Positions 21,917 to 33,883 of a stretch of 64,000 nucleotides of DNA are shown here, piece after piece; the first letter of the stretch is position 1; every line of letters begins with the position of its first letter. A program made the position numbers and the translations under genes. The stretch is from contig JAEPRB010000008.1 of NCBI GenBank assembly GCA_016758965.1, forward strand, positions 186,001 through 250,000. The letters are read 5' to 3'. The DNA comes from Circinella minor (taxonomy: Eukaryota > Mucoromycota > Mucoromycetes > Mucorales > Lichtheimiaceae). The notes under the pieces were generated by a model, which made no database searches, was not told the origin of the DNA, and was given only the letters and a program-made list of their open reading frames with translations.

Positions 21917-24116
21917 TCAAGACTTATTAGCAGTTGTAAAGAATGATTTGATATTTGCTGAATTTGTTACTGTTGATATTGTCTTTCTCTTTTTAGTGGA
22001 CGATGAATTAATATTTTTGGTGGTGTTCTATATATAAAATAGGTAACATTCCCAACAATATTAATATATATATATATATTCCAAAAAAGATAAAGCTTTA
22101 TACCTTTTTGTTGCGAGACTTTTCCAATAATCCCAACGCTTTTTTTAATCCAGTAGGAATTGGACAGCTTTCGAGTTCTTCGGATGTAACCCATTTCATT
22201 TGTTGCTCATCATCTTCTACCTGACCATAATACTCTTCAGATACTTGAACCCATTCAACGTGATATACTTTACGAATATGTGAAAACAAATGAACAACAT
22301 TGCCAAGATCTTGTCTTTTTGTTATTTTTATGTCCTCCTGATCAAAACCGTATCGTTCATGTAAATAACCCTTTGCTTTTGCAGATCGCTCCTTGTAAGT
22401 TGTTTCTAAGCTTTCAAGTTCTAAAGTTGGAAATTCCCACAATCCTGCTAATAATCCTGTCTTTGGTCGTTTAGAGATAAGATATTTTGATTCAGATTGA
22501 ACAATATATACTGCACATTCTATTATATCCATTGGGTTCAACAAACATGTAATCGTCAGCGATTATGTTATATATATATATGTATTTTCGTTTTCCCTCC
22601 TCTTCTCGTTTTTTTTATACCTTCATCTCGAGGTTTTTTCTTTTCTGGTTTCATTGGGTATCTGAAATAAATAAATAAATAGTTTTAATTAATAATTATA
22701 TATATTGTGATCAAAGAAAAAAATATGGTTACCTAGTGACAGCATAATCCTCATCATCATCTAACTTTGATTTAATTTCTGGACAATAAGTACATTCTAT
22801 ATAATATGTATTAAGAAGAAAAGAAAATATAATTAATATCATTAAAAAATAATAAAAATGACAGATAAACTATTAAAAAAATTGCCCCCCCTTTTTTTTT
22901 TACCATGATCAATTGTTCGTTTACGTTTCTTTTGTTCCCAAAATTTTTCAGTTTTTAATCGTGCATGAATTTCTTTTTGTGCATAAGCATAACAATTTTT
23001 TTGTAAAGGACAAGATTCACATTGAGGATTTTGTGGTGTGCATATACGTGCACCTAATTCCATCATTGCTTGATTAAAATCACCAGGACATTCTTTTGAT
23101 ACTAATGTTCCAGCAATCTCCCTATAAAAACATATATATTCATTAACCCTATTGTATCATCAAATCTTTTTTTTTTTTCAAAAAAAAAAAAAAGATTAAT
23201 AATTTACCAGAATAATTCTACAGTATTGGCTTTTTTTGGATCTGCAGCAATAGCACGTAAACGAGCAACAACACGAATGACATTACCATCAACAACAGGT
23301 GTTATTTGATTAAATACAATGGATGAAACTGCACCAGCTGTATAACGTCCAACACCAGGAATATGTTTTTGTAAATCATTTGCATTATTTGGTAATAATC
23401 CATCCAATTCATTACATACTTTTTGTGCGCCTTCCCATAATCGTCTTGCTCGAGAATAATAACCTAATCCTGTCCATAACTCATTTACTTTCTATTATAT
23501 CAATGTTTATATATAAGTATATATGATTATGTTTCTTTTGATATGTACATGATTAATAAAATATTATATTCTAACCTCAATATCAGCATTTGCTAGGTCT
23601 TGAATTGTTGGAAAAGCTTCCATCCATCGATTATAATAAGCAATGACAGTTGCCACTTGTGTCTATTATATAATATTAATAATAAAAAGGTTAATAATAA
23701 AAAATTAACAAAGCAATTCTCTAATTTACCTGTTGAAGCATAATCTCGCTCACCCAAACTAATAATAATAATAATGAGTAATCCATTTATAGAAACTATA
23801 TAAACTATATCTTTTTTATATATACCTTCATAAGCTCTTTGACCAAGTGCCTTAATATATAATACATGTTAAAAATAAACTTATTATACATATAATATCT
23901 TTAAAAAAATAAATAAAAAAGTGTATTTACCTTTGAATCAAGATCTATACGCGTTGGTTTACGCCAAGGCATAGTTCGTTTTTCACGATCGTAATAATTA
24001 AGTAAACGATCTTGAATTAAATGTTGTTCCTGAGAAGAAACATTATGAAATGTATTATTATGAGCAAGACAACCTGATTGTACACAATCTTCTATATCAG
24101 TTTCATTAATTGTCAT
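21917..24116 (-). CDS. MYH1: A/G-specific adenine DNA glycosylase (MutY/MUTYH), 486 aa, 10 exons
   Basis: Base-excision repair enzyme that removes adenine opposite 8-oxoguanine; nuclear and perhaps mitochondrial. Exons: 24116-23931, 23850-23826, 23758-23730, 23662-23576, 23491-23208, 23121-22904, 22796-22733, 22661-22621, 22519-22104 and 22027-21917. It has the catalytic-pocket Glu segment [13 protein letters not shown], the helix-hairpin-helix [13 protein letters not shown] and the catalytic Asp in [13 protein letters not shown]. The 4Fe-4S loop is C-x6-C-x2-C-x5-C, within [22 protein letters not shown]-like C-terminal domain ([18 protein letters not shown]) recognises 8-oxoG. The tail NIKSFF resembles a PCNA-interacting box but lacks the usual Gln. 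Two exons are only 25 and 29 nt. Confidence 0.96.
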
Positions 24117-24311
24117 TTTTATTATTATTAAATATTATTATTCAAGAAACAAGAAAAAAAAAATCGTTTTGTTGACTTTTTTTTACAGCGAATTAAAAGA
24201 ATTGGTGTAACCATTGTTTTTTAACGTTTAAAATTTATTTTTTTATAATAATAACAAATATGCGGTATAATAAAAACGAATGAAATGAATGAATGAAATG
24301 GAATGAATGAA

Positions 24312-25091
24312 TTATGATTCAAAACTTTTTTCCCAAAAAGTTGTATCTTTTTGTTGTTGTGATAATTTTTGTTTTGATTGAGTTATCCATCGTATAGCTG
24401 CTTTCATACCTGGATAAAGCATTCCAATATTTAATTTCCACCATTCTCGATTATAATTCATTTGTCTTTCATAAGATTGATCCAAAAAATCTTTATAAAA
24501 TATTGATAATGCTTCTGGTGTTACTGTTTCTCCATTTTGTTTTACTAAAATATAAATAATAATAATAATAATTAGTCTTCTTTTTAAATCGGATCCCCAT
24601 AAAACTTTTATTATTCCTTACATATATCTTCATATTCTGCTTTAGCATTTATAAACATTTTATTATTATTATACCAAAAGTTCTGATTAAATTTATCTAC
24701 TTTTTCTTTTATTTCTCTCCATTCTTTTTCCTATAAATTTTATATATATTTTTAGTTTTCATGATATAAAAATATAATATTAAAATAAAAATAAAAACAT
24801 ACAGCATTCGATTCTTTTTGAAAAACATAATATCGTACAGGTCGTAAATTAGAAACTGGATCAGGTGTACCAATCATGTCTGCTGCAATAGGTTTTAATA
24901 AAGAATCTGTTGACAGTCGTGCATTTGTTGTCGTTGTTGTTGAATAAGGTCGTTGTTTAATAATAGCACGAGTACATGTACATAATTTTCTCTAATTATT
25001 TAAATAAAAATAAAAACTATTCATTAATAAAATTTGATAATCATTCTTTTAAATATATATAAATTAAACTTACCCGAACAAGTGGTGTCAT
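24312..25091 (-). CDS. COA8: Mitochondrial cytochrome c oxidase assembly factor 8 (COA8/APOPT family), 182 aa, 4 exons
   Basis: Exons: 25091-25074 (only 18 nt, MTPLVR), 24991-24803, 24730-24622 and 24544-24312. The N-terminus is Arg/Ser/Thr-rich without acids, as in a mitochondrial presequence. The conserved COA8 blocks follow in order: DPVSNLRPVRYY, the W-rich EKEWREIKEKVDKFNQNFW, then ALSIFYKDFLDQSYERQMNYNREWWKLNIGM, here split across the text as one continuous region at residues about 115-150. Family members act in mitochondrial complex IV assembly and are destabilised outside that state. The neighbour MutY is on the same strand with about 200 bp between. Confidence 0.88.
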
Positions 25092-25489
25092 TTTGAATGT
25101 ATTTGAAAAAAAGTGGTCAGAAAGTAGAAGGTACCAAGTATGTTTTTTATTTTTTCCTTGGGTAAAAATTCATAGAAGAAAAAATTAAAGTCCGTCAACC
25201 ATCCCCTTTTACCACCAAAACAAGTTGATACTTGATACTAAAGTTATCGAGTTAAAACCAAATATAATCACTTTTAATAAAGAAAAAATGTTATTCTTTG
25301 TTTATTTATTGTTATACAAAAAGATATAAAAATATTATATATGAATTTAACTAGCTTTATTATTGTAAACTACATATATACTTTGTGTAATTACTTTTTA
25401 TAGTAGTTATAGTAGTATTCCCACAAGTTACAAAAGATTGAAATTTTAGGGGATTATAAGTGGATCGTTCCGGAATAAAAAAGTGACAA
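25092..25489. other. Spacer between COA8 and U6 snRNA gene
   Basis: Upstream region of COA8 on the minus strand and of U6 on the plus strand, a divergent arrangement. I see no clear TATA box just before U6 and no coding frame. Confidence 0.5.
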
Positions 25490-25514
25490 GTACTTCGGTA
25501 CCTCTGTCACATTA

Positions 25515-25546
<32 letters not shown>

Positions 25547-25606
25547 GGCCCCTGCACAAGGATGACACTAACGCTCAGAGTTGGATCGCACTTCGGTGCC
25601 ACTTTT
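25490..25606 (+). ncRNA. U6 spliceosomal snRNA
   Basis: Recognised by the near-invariant core: AACGATACAGAGAAGATTAG, with the ACAGAGA box that pairs with 5' splice sites, then AGCATGGCCCCTGCACAAG, with the AGC triad and internal stem-loop, then GATGACAC. The 5' end is the GTACTTCGGTAC hairpin with a UUCG loop. A long T-run from 25603 is the expected RNA polymerase III terminator. The 3' part ends with a second perfect UUCG hairpin, GCACTTCGGTGC, directly before the terminator. No intron is seen in the core. The exact 5' end is uncertain by a few nt, because GTGACA/TGTCAC could extend the first stem upstream. Confidence 0.96.
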
Positions 25607-25831
25607 TTTTTACATTTTTACCCTGGATTATATTTTTTTTTATATACAATAATAATAATAGTACTAATACACTGATAGGTGTTGCGATTCCCTTTTTAAA
25701 CATCTCTCTCTCTCTCTCGCAGCCCACTATAGTTTGGTTGAACACCCATAACGTATTATAAATTATTATGATGAATGACAGCGTTTTGTTTTTATGGGAA
25801 TGTACAATTAAAAAATGTACCACATAGACGT

Positions 25832-25888
25832 TTGGTGACTTTTGATAACTTTTAGTGATAAATGAATATTATCACCAAAAGTCACCAA
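25832..25888. repeat. Imperfect inverted repeat, possible MITE-like hairpin
   Basis: TTGGTGACTTTTG at 25832-25844 is mirrored by CAAAAGTCACCAA at 25876-25888. GTGATAA/TTATCAC extends the pairing inside, with a bulge of about 11 nt on the left arm. It lies 230 bp downstream of U6. Confidence 0.6.
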
Positions 25889-26659
25889 CATTTTTTTTAT
25901 GGTGTAGCTAAACCACTCGATTAAAAAAGAGAGCTAATAATATCGAATCAAGTCGTTTAACTTGAACAAGTAACGAGCGTTAGAATATCATCCACACATC
26001 AAGTGAAAAATCAGAGACTTCAAAATCGTACCAGTGATGGAGGTCAAAATAAACTGATAGATGTTAAATTTTTAGGACAAGAAGTGGTGTCAATAAAGTA
26101 ATAATGTATATATATTTACCTGTACCCTATGTTCATTGTTATATATATATTTGCTTTCTTCCCTATATACACTCTAGCACTTAATGAGTTGAATATTCAG
26201 AATAAGTTATTTTACACCTCCCCTGTTTTACTGAAAATAAGAACAGCATGTAATGATAACCCTATCTTCTAGACGCTGGTTGTGCAATTAAAAAAAAAGG
26301 TATATCAACACAATTATACTTATCTATGGCTTTATTCTTTTCAAACAAGGAATCCAAAGACAATTAACAATTAATCTACATTTATTCATTTTTCATTTCT
26401 GCTTAAGAATTTATGAGTCGACAATTAAGACTTTACATAGCATATGAACTTTTCTCTTTTTGATCGCAAAAAAAGTATTATATTTATTTATGACTTCACC
26501 AAATTAATCTTTATCTCAAAAGCAACTTATATGTGAATGAATATTAACTATTTGGTAAAGAGACTGCTTTTTCTAAAACGTAGATTGATTCCTCTGTGTA
26601 CATTTAGAAACTTATGATGAACGTTCACTGGTGAAGTCCAAGCATTCCCAAGATCATAT

Positions 26660-26675
26660 ACGTTGTGAACAACGT
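26660..26675. repeat. Near-palindrome ACGTTGTGAACAACGT
   Basis: Seven-bp perfect arms (ACGTTGT/ACAACGT) with a 2-nt centre. It could be a dimeric transcription-factor site; no gene lies close by. Confidence 0.35.
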
Positions 26676-27199
26676 AAAAAGTAATCGAAGCATGTTGTGG
26701 ATTCAAATTTATATTGTATCTATCTCAGTATAATCTTTCTCTAAATTCAATCGAGTAATCTTGATCAAATCTAGGAGCTGCTAATACTGTAACAAGCTTT
26801 TATTATTATTACTATTCTCTTTTATAATAATATTTCAGTCAAGAACTTTTGGATTAAACAAATGGAAAATATCCACCCCAAATAGAAATTGGTGTAACAT
26901 CAAGTTTTAAAAATAAGATCGTCCAACATTAGTGAAAGTTCTGTATATGTTTTCATAAATGGCATAAGGAAATTGGCATAATTTACATAGACGGATCTAC
27001 AGCACCGATATGAGCTCTCTGAGACTAACCGAGTGAGCCATTATTTCTTTTTTTTTCCTGGTCATTTTTAGAGTAGCTCATAAGTAGTTGGCGGTTTCAA
27101 CCCCACTCTTTTTATTTCTTATATCTTATCATCATCCAACTGAATTTTTTGATAATAATATTTTTTTTTATTGTCTAGTAATAACTAGTTATTATTATT

Positions 27200-27292
27200 A
27201 CGAGCCATCTTCACCTTCGCATCTTCGTGGGTTGAGCCCCTCCGCTTCGCTTCGTGTCAACCCCTCGCCGGAGCTGCGGTTTGGCGGCTCGT
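27200..27292. repeat. GC-rich nested-hairpin element (about 93 bp)
   Basis: A sharply GC-rich island in AT-rich DNA, bounded by ACGAGCC (27200-27206) and GGCTCGT (27286-27292), which are exact reverse complements and flanked by ATTATTA/TTATTAT-like DNA. Inside it, GGGTTGA (27229-27235) pairs with TCAACCC (27257-27263). TTCGC/CTTCG motifs are repeated. The shape resembles GC-cluster or double-hairpin elements known from fungal mitochondrial genomes, so it may be a mitochondrial-derived insertion or a small mobile hairpin. Confidence 0.55.
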
Positions 27293-29040
27293 TATTATAA
27301 AGCATAAGAGATTTCTACAAACAAGAATTACAAATCGCTCAAGATTGTTATTGATCACCTAGAATCAAAGCAACACTGTTTTTTTTTATGGCTTGATTCA
27401 CAGCAACATAATGGCATAAAATATTATAGAAACGATATAAGCTAGTCTTAATAAAGTTATGAGGATAATATATACTGCCGCAACAGAGTAATTCTTTATA
27501 ATACAGTATTTTTTGAACAATAAAAAAACATATATGTAAATTGGGTCGGATACTATATCACATGTATGTCAACCTTATACCATATATTTTATCACCAATG
27601 AATGTAAGATGAGCTGGGATCAGTCTCCCTTCTCTATAATTTTTATTATTATAAATATTTATTAGGATTAATTTTAAATGTTAATATAGTGCTCAATCAA
27701 ATAATGTGCTAAAAAAAGTTTTATAATACACATTTTCGTCATATGATGAGAAAAAATAAAATAAAGAATTATTGACATCATATCAATTTTCTACTATTAA
27801 TTTGATATGGTGGCATTAAAAAAAAAAATTCCGTGAAAAAGTTACATTTTTATCATTAAACCTTATATATAACAACTCTATCAATATCAATAAATAATAT
27901 ATTATATTGATTAACACATATATTCCAGAACTCAAAATATATATTTTTTATTTTATTTTAGAGCAAATAGCTGTGATCCATAATATTATTAAAAAAAATT
28001 CATGCGTTATAAATAGACAGTTATGAATTGATATTGGGAAACTACAACAACTTGAAATAAAAATAAAACTTTTACCACGAGGATAAATCTTTATTAAGTA
28101 GACCCAAAAGGAAAAGTATATGATTTCAATACAACCCATGTGTTGCTGTCCATTTAAAACATCCGAGGACCATTTTTTTTTTATTGTTAAAATTATAATT
28201 ACCTGTATTGCTGTTCCTGGTAAATAAAATATCGGAGAATCAAATGTCCATGATTGAAAATGACCAAAACTAGTTTAGTCTTGGTTACTAATTATAGGTC
28301 TATTATTATAACTAGAACCCGCCACCATAACAACAACTATAACATTTTTAGCACATGTCAAGGTGGGTGGTTTTTTTTTTGTTGGGTTATAAAAAAAAAA
28401 AGAAATTCAGATTAAGTAAGGGGAAATTTGATATAATGGATTATATGAAATAGTATCTTTTTATGCATTATATATACAATTTATATTTAAAAAGGAGTAG
28501 TCACTCAAAAAGACGACGGATTATGGATTATAATAATTATATGCAAGGTGTTATTGTGGTGTGAGAAAAAAAAAACGCTCGGCGAAACGATTGAAAGCGA
28601 AAAAAAAGCTACTTAAAGCAAAGAGGAAGAATTTAGGCTTGTTGCCAATGAAAATTTATTTCTTTTTTTGCTCCTTCTTTGCCTCTTCACTCCACTCCCT
28701 CTTCTTCCTTCTTCCTCCTTTTTTTTTAATCCTTAGTTCAACCATATACGAAAAACTTTTCTTTTTCTTCATATTATATTTCATATTGTACTTTTATAGC
28801 GACACTCACTCCTTCACTCTCTTCTTCCAATATACTTTGAAAGAGAAAAAATAATAATAATAACAAAAGACATCCCTTAATTTTATATTATTATTATTAT
28901 TATTCATATAAAACTATATTTTTTTTTTCCTCTTCATTTATATATCATTCCCTTTTTTTTTCTATTTATTTAATAATAATATTTTTTGTTTTAAACTATA
29001 ATATTTTTTTTTACGTTTATACAATAAAAACAATAACGAT

Positions 29041-31062
29041 ATGACCGCCACAGAACAAGAAAACCAACAACAACAACAACAACAACAAACAGCCACTATA
29101 CATCAAAGTGAAGATTCTTCATCAAAAAATACCTCTGCTTCTATCCATAGTTCTTCAACGGATGATACCAAATCATGGGATGCCCACTCAACTGCTGAAG
29201 AAGCATCCCTTGAAACAGTTGCAACCAGTCCACCTCAGCCTTCCATAAAAGAAGAAGAGGAGGAACAAAAATCACACTCGCCACCACCCACAACGACGAC
29301 GACGAGACGACGTGGTAGAGGATACACTGTAACGCAAAAAGACATACCCAAAGAATCCATTAATAAAACAACAACTTTAAAAGAGGATGTAGACGATAAT
29401 AATGATAGTAATAGTATCAACAACTTTAATGAAACGAATAAACAACAAGACGATCAAGTGGATGAAGAGGATAATAAAGAAGATATTGATTGGGGTAAAT
29501 TTGTCTATAATTTATTTATTTTATTCTTTTGGGAACAAGATAATATACATCATATTGAAGAAGGGAATATATTAACCAGAACTAACAATATAAAAATATG
29601 TTTTCTTTTTTTTGATCCATTTTCAATATAGAATTCTGGTCTAAAGTAATTTCGGACTTTGACAGCGTTACAAAATCAGAACGACCCATCTTATCAGCAC
29701 ATATTCAACGTGGTGTACCTCCTTCATTACGAGGCATGATTTGGCAATTATTTGCTAAATCTAAGGATCATATATTGGAAGAACGTTATTTACAATTAAT
29801 TAATGAAGAATCAATTTATGAAAAAGCTATTGCTCGTGATCTTCCTCGAACATTCCCAAGTCATCCTTATTTTCAAGGAAAAGCTGGTCAAGAAGCTCTT
29901 TTTAATGTTGTAAAAGCATATTCAATTTATGATAATGATGTTGGTTATTGTCAAGGAATTTCCTTTATTGCTGGTCCACTTTTACTTAATGTAAGTAGTG
30001 GTTTTTTATTATTATTATTATAATTCTCGCTATTTCACTTCTTCGATAATAAATAGGAAAAATAAAGGGGGGAGAAGAAAAAGAAAAAAAAAAGAGTCTT
30101 ACATAATATAACACATTTATCATTTAAAATGTATATAGATGCCAGAAGAAGAAGCATTTTGTGTTCTTGTACAACTCATGAATCAATATAGTTTACGAGG
30201 TCACTTTACACCTCAACTTGATTTACTTCATCAACGATTATATCAGTTTGATGGTGTTTTACAAGATCATTTACCACATGTTCATCGACATTTTGAAACA
30301 CAAGGTATTCGTTCCTCCATGTATGCATCCCAATGGTTCATGACCCTATTCGCCTATAAATTCCCACTTGACTTTGTTTTTCGAATCTACGATATTTTAC
30401 TCGCCGAAGGTATCGAAGCTTTATACAGTTTTGGTTTAGCTTTGATCCAAAAAAACCAACCCACGATCCTCAGTTTAGAATTCGACAATTTAGTCAATTA
30501 CTTGAAAAGTGAAATGCTCGAGGCATATAATAGTGATGCAGGAGAATTGATACGGGATGCCTATATAATCAAAATCTCTCCAAAACGATTTAATAAACTA
30601 GCCAAAGAATACCGAGTGGAAGCAGCCAAAGCACACAGTGAAGCTGAAGCCATTGAAACATTAAAAAAACAAAACAAAGCATTGACTGAAACCATTCGCA
30701 ACTTGGAAGGGAATCTAACGGATTTAAGCAAGGATCATGCACAAGCTGCCAATGAGTTAATTGAATCAAAAATGGATATTGCAAGAATCAATGATGAAAA
30801 TGATGCCCTTAGACAACAATCACAGGATTTAAAAAAAGCATTGGAAACGTTGCCTCAAGAAATTGAGGCAAGAGTAAAAGAGGAAATGGAAATTTTGGTG
30901 ACAAAGAATGCGGCTTTGGTACAAAGGAATTCTGCATTAGAGGATCAAATGGCCTATATGGAGAATATGGTGGCAGATATCAAAACAAAATATTCAGAAT
31001 CTGAAATAGATCGAGAGTCATTACGACAACGACTGTCAGATTTAAAGCGACTAGTTGATTAA
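29041..31062 (+). CDS. TBC-domain Rab GTPase-activating protein, Gyp5-like, 578 aa, 3 exons
   Basis: Stimulates GTP hydrolysis on Rab GTPases in vesicle traffic. Exons: 29041-29494, 29632-29990 and 30139-31062. Residues 1 to about 150 are disordered (poly-Q near the start, acidic patches). The TBC domain begins about residue 165 with LSAHIQRGVPPSLRGMIWQ. The Arg finger sits in ARDLPRTFP (IxxDxxR type) and the Gln finger in VGYCQGISF, so it should be catalytically active. The C-terminal 180 residues form a long coiled coil (ALTETIRNLEGNLTDLSKD and following heptads). TBC plus C-terminal coiled coil matches Gyp5/Gyl1 and EVI5-type GAPs. The Rab target is not readable. Confidence 0.93.
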
Positions 31063-31648
31063 TAAAATAATAATAGTAATAAAAGAATAAAAAATAAAAA
31101 AACAAACAAACAAACAAATGAAAATAAATAAAACAAATAGAAATCGTTCACTCTTTTTTTTTTTTGGGGTAATATAATAAATAATAAGGAACACAAGTGT
31201 ATTTATTGAGTATATATTTTATATGAAGTGATGAAAGTGATATATAGGAGAATATTGATACATACGCACATCATATACTCATCAAATAAAAAGAATAAGT
31301 AATAAAAACAGGACTGTTTTCTTTCCCACACACCATTGCATATAGAAAAAAAAAAGATGGTTTTAGGTACGTTATTGCTATATTTTTTTTTTTTTTTTTC
31401 ACTTTTTTACAGAGTGGCGGCGGTGCAAATAAATTTCAACCAAAAGAGGACAGAAGTCTTCCACCGAGTCAAGAAGATAAACCTATCGCAAAAGAGTTAT
31501 TCTCGTTTATAAAGAGTGTGTCAACAAATATATAAAAGAAAGAAAAAAAATCTTTTTTTTTTTTTTTGTGTTTCTTTTTTCTTCTTCTTTTTCTCCCAAC
31601 AACTTCTTTTTTTCCCCCTCCCACCCCAAAAAAAAATACATACATACA
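31063..31648. other. Intergenic, 3' end of TBC gene and promoter of T-protein gene
   Basis: AT-rich, with homopolymer T runs at 31381-31400 and 31552-31567 and a pyrimidine-rich stretch just before the ATG at 31649, typical of a fungal promoter/5' UTR. No other feature is seen. Confidence 0.55.
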
Positions 31649-33234
31649 ATGCTTTCAAGATTCCAAAACCGTGCTTCTACATCGCTTGCTGCCATGGCAG
31701 CACGTCCTGCTACTAAGCGTTTCTATGCCGCTGCTGCTGCTGGTGAACAAGAGGTTTGTATATATATTGTGTTTTTTTTTTTGGTTTTGTTGCTAGGGGT
31801 GGTGGGAGTAATAATAGTAAATTGACACGAAAAATCATAAAATTCAATTCAATAGCTCAAGAAAACTGCATTGTATGATTACCACGTACAACACGGTGGT
31901 AAGATGGTTCCATTTGCTGGTTATGCTATGCCTGTTCAATACAAGAACATGGGTATGTTAGCGTCTCATTTACACACTCGTGAAAAGGCATCTATCTTTG
32001 ATGTATCTCACATGCTTCAAACTCGGTAAGATATAAAATAAGGCTATAAAATATGGGATAAGGAAGGCAGAAGGAGGGAGAAGAGAGAAGGGAGAGCGAG
32101 AACAATATATATGTATATATATTGTATGGTTTTGTATGTGTGATTTTTGAAAGGAAACTAAATCAAAATTATATGAATATAAATATATAATTAGTGTTGT
32201 TGGCAAGGACCGTAAAAAGTTCTTTGAAACCATCACTGTAGCTGATTTACATCAAATGCCAGTCGGTCAAGGTTCTTTGACTGTTTTCACTAATGAACAA
32301 GGTGGTATCATTGACGACACTATTGTTATGCAACAAGATGGTTGTTTATATGTCGTATCCAATGCAGCTTGTGCTGACAAGGATTTGGCTCATATCCGCA
32401 AACATCTTGCTGACTTTCAAAACAAGGGTGGTGATGTCGATCTTCAAATCATTGACGACCATTCTTTGATTGCTATTCAAGGTCCTAGTGCTGCTACTGC
32501 ATTGGAAAAATTGGTTGGTAAGGATCTTAATGACTTTGGATTCATGCATGGTCGTTTCATGGATGTAGCTGGTATTCCCTGTCACATTGCTCGTTCTGGT
32601 TATACTGGTGAAGATGGTTTTGAGGTAATAATAATAATACATTAAAGGATAACTAGTGTAAATTTCAATAATGGATAATAACTTATATAATCTAATCTTT
32701 TTCTAATTATACATATAGTTATCCATCCCTACCCCAGAAATTCTTGGCATCACTGAAAAATTGATGGCTCATCCTGATGTTGAATTAGCCGGTCTTGGTG
32801 CTCGTGATTCTCTTCGTCTTGAAGCTGGCTTATGTCTTTATGGTAATGAATTGGATGATACCACTACTCCCGTTGAAGCTGGTTTGACTTGGACCATTCC
32901 TAAATCCCGTCGTGAAACTGGTGGTTTCTTAGGTGCTAGTGTCATTCTTAACCAAATCAAGGATAAGAAGAGTATTCAACGTCGTCGTGTTGGTTTGATC
33001 GTTCAAGGTGCCCCTGCTCGTGGAGGTGCTGAAATTTTGGATGGCGAAGGTCAAGTCATTGGTCAAATCACTTCTGGATGTCCATCACCTGTTTTGAAAA
33101 AGAACATTGCCATGGGTTATGTCAAGAGTGGTTTCCACAAGAAGGGTACTGAATTGAGCGTCAAGGTCCGTAACAAGGTTCAAAACGCCGTTATTACAAA
33201 GATGCCTTTTGTTGAAGCTCATTATCATAAATAA
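31649..33234 (+). CDS. GCV1: Glycine cleavage system T protein (aminomethyltransferase), mitochondrial, 406 aa, 4 exons
   Basis: Transfers the methylene group from the lipoyl-bound H protein to tetrahydrofolate, releasing ammonia; mitochondrial matrix. Exons: 31649-31753, 31856-32025, 32195-32624 and 32719-33234. Exon 1 encodes a presequence rich in Arg, Ala and Ser ([13 protein letters not shown] and on). The mature protein starts near [20 protein letters not shown], with FDVSHMLQT, the folate-site stretch [48 protein letters not shown] and ARGGAEILD, all standard T-protein blocks. The length matches eukaryotic GCST. Codon use is more GC-rich at third positions than its neighbours, as in a well-expressed gene. 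Confidence 0.97.
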
Positions 33235-33883
33235 GAACGTTTTTTTTTAAAGAAAAAAAAGAGTATTATAATATCATAGTATATTATAATATAGTATAAT
33301 ATATCATCCCCATAACATTTACTTTACCTCTATCCCTCTCTCTTTCTCCTATGTAAAAAAGCAAACTAGTACCAACACACTCTCGTACATCACACACAAT
33401 TTTTCTTCATTCATCCATACTTTACAAATTATATATATATATATATATTAAAAAAAAATTGCGTTTCGTTCTCGGCTTTTTTTTTTTATTTTTGAACTGT
33501 AAAAATAAATAAAATTTACAATCCACACCTTTGGGTATTTTAGAAACCCTTCTTCCCCCCCAAAAAAAAAAGTGAGAATGGACAATCATTAATCCGAATG
33601 GTTTCAGTTACTTGTTGCACTTATCATCGAATGATTCAAATAGTATGTTCGAAACAAAAGAAAATGTTTCTTTTATTCCTATCTAATAAAATCAATATAT
33701 AATGAAAGCGTAATAATGGGTATATAATTTATATAGCTATAGTTACAGAAATGCAAAACGGTTTATTATTTTCTCTATTTATGCATAATAAATGAAATGA
33801 AGGGGAATATATGATGAGTATGATGGTTATGAAAAGGATAATTATTATTACATGGACGACTGTTATTTTTTTCTTTCTCATTA
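33235..33883. other. Convergent intergenic spacer
   Basis: 3' ends of the T-protein gene and of the small membrane-protein gene. AT-rich, with an (AT)n run near 33429-33448 and T/A homopolymers. No gene is seen. Confidence 0.55.

Larger units (their letters stand above)
25607..29040. other. 3.4 kb gene-poor region
   Basis: No supported gene. It holds an imperfect inverted repeat at 25832-25888, a 16-bp near-palindrome at 26660-26675 and a GC-rich nested-hairpin element at 27200-27292. A TBC-gene promoter at the right end has TATA-like and pyrimidine-rich stretches at 28660-29040. Frames at 27088-27300, 27948-28139 and 28561-28854 are low-complexity or span the repeat element and look non-coding. 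This is the likeliest part of the window for unrecognised noncoding RNA or mobile-element remains. Confidence 0.5.

Noticed and set aside
27060..27110. GGTTTCAACCCCAC-like stretch as a tRNA or snoRNA
   Set aside because: No cloverleaf and no box C/D or H/ACA elements are visible.
28561..28854. Lys/Phe-rich open frame before the TBC gene
   Set aside because: Pure low complexity from purine/pyrimidine runs with no splice or domain support; it is better read as promoter/5' UTR.
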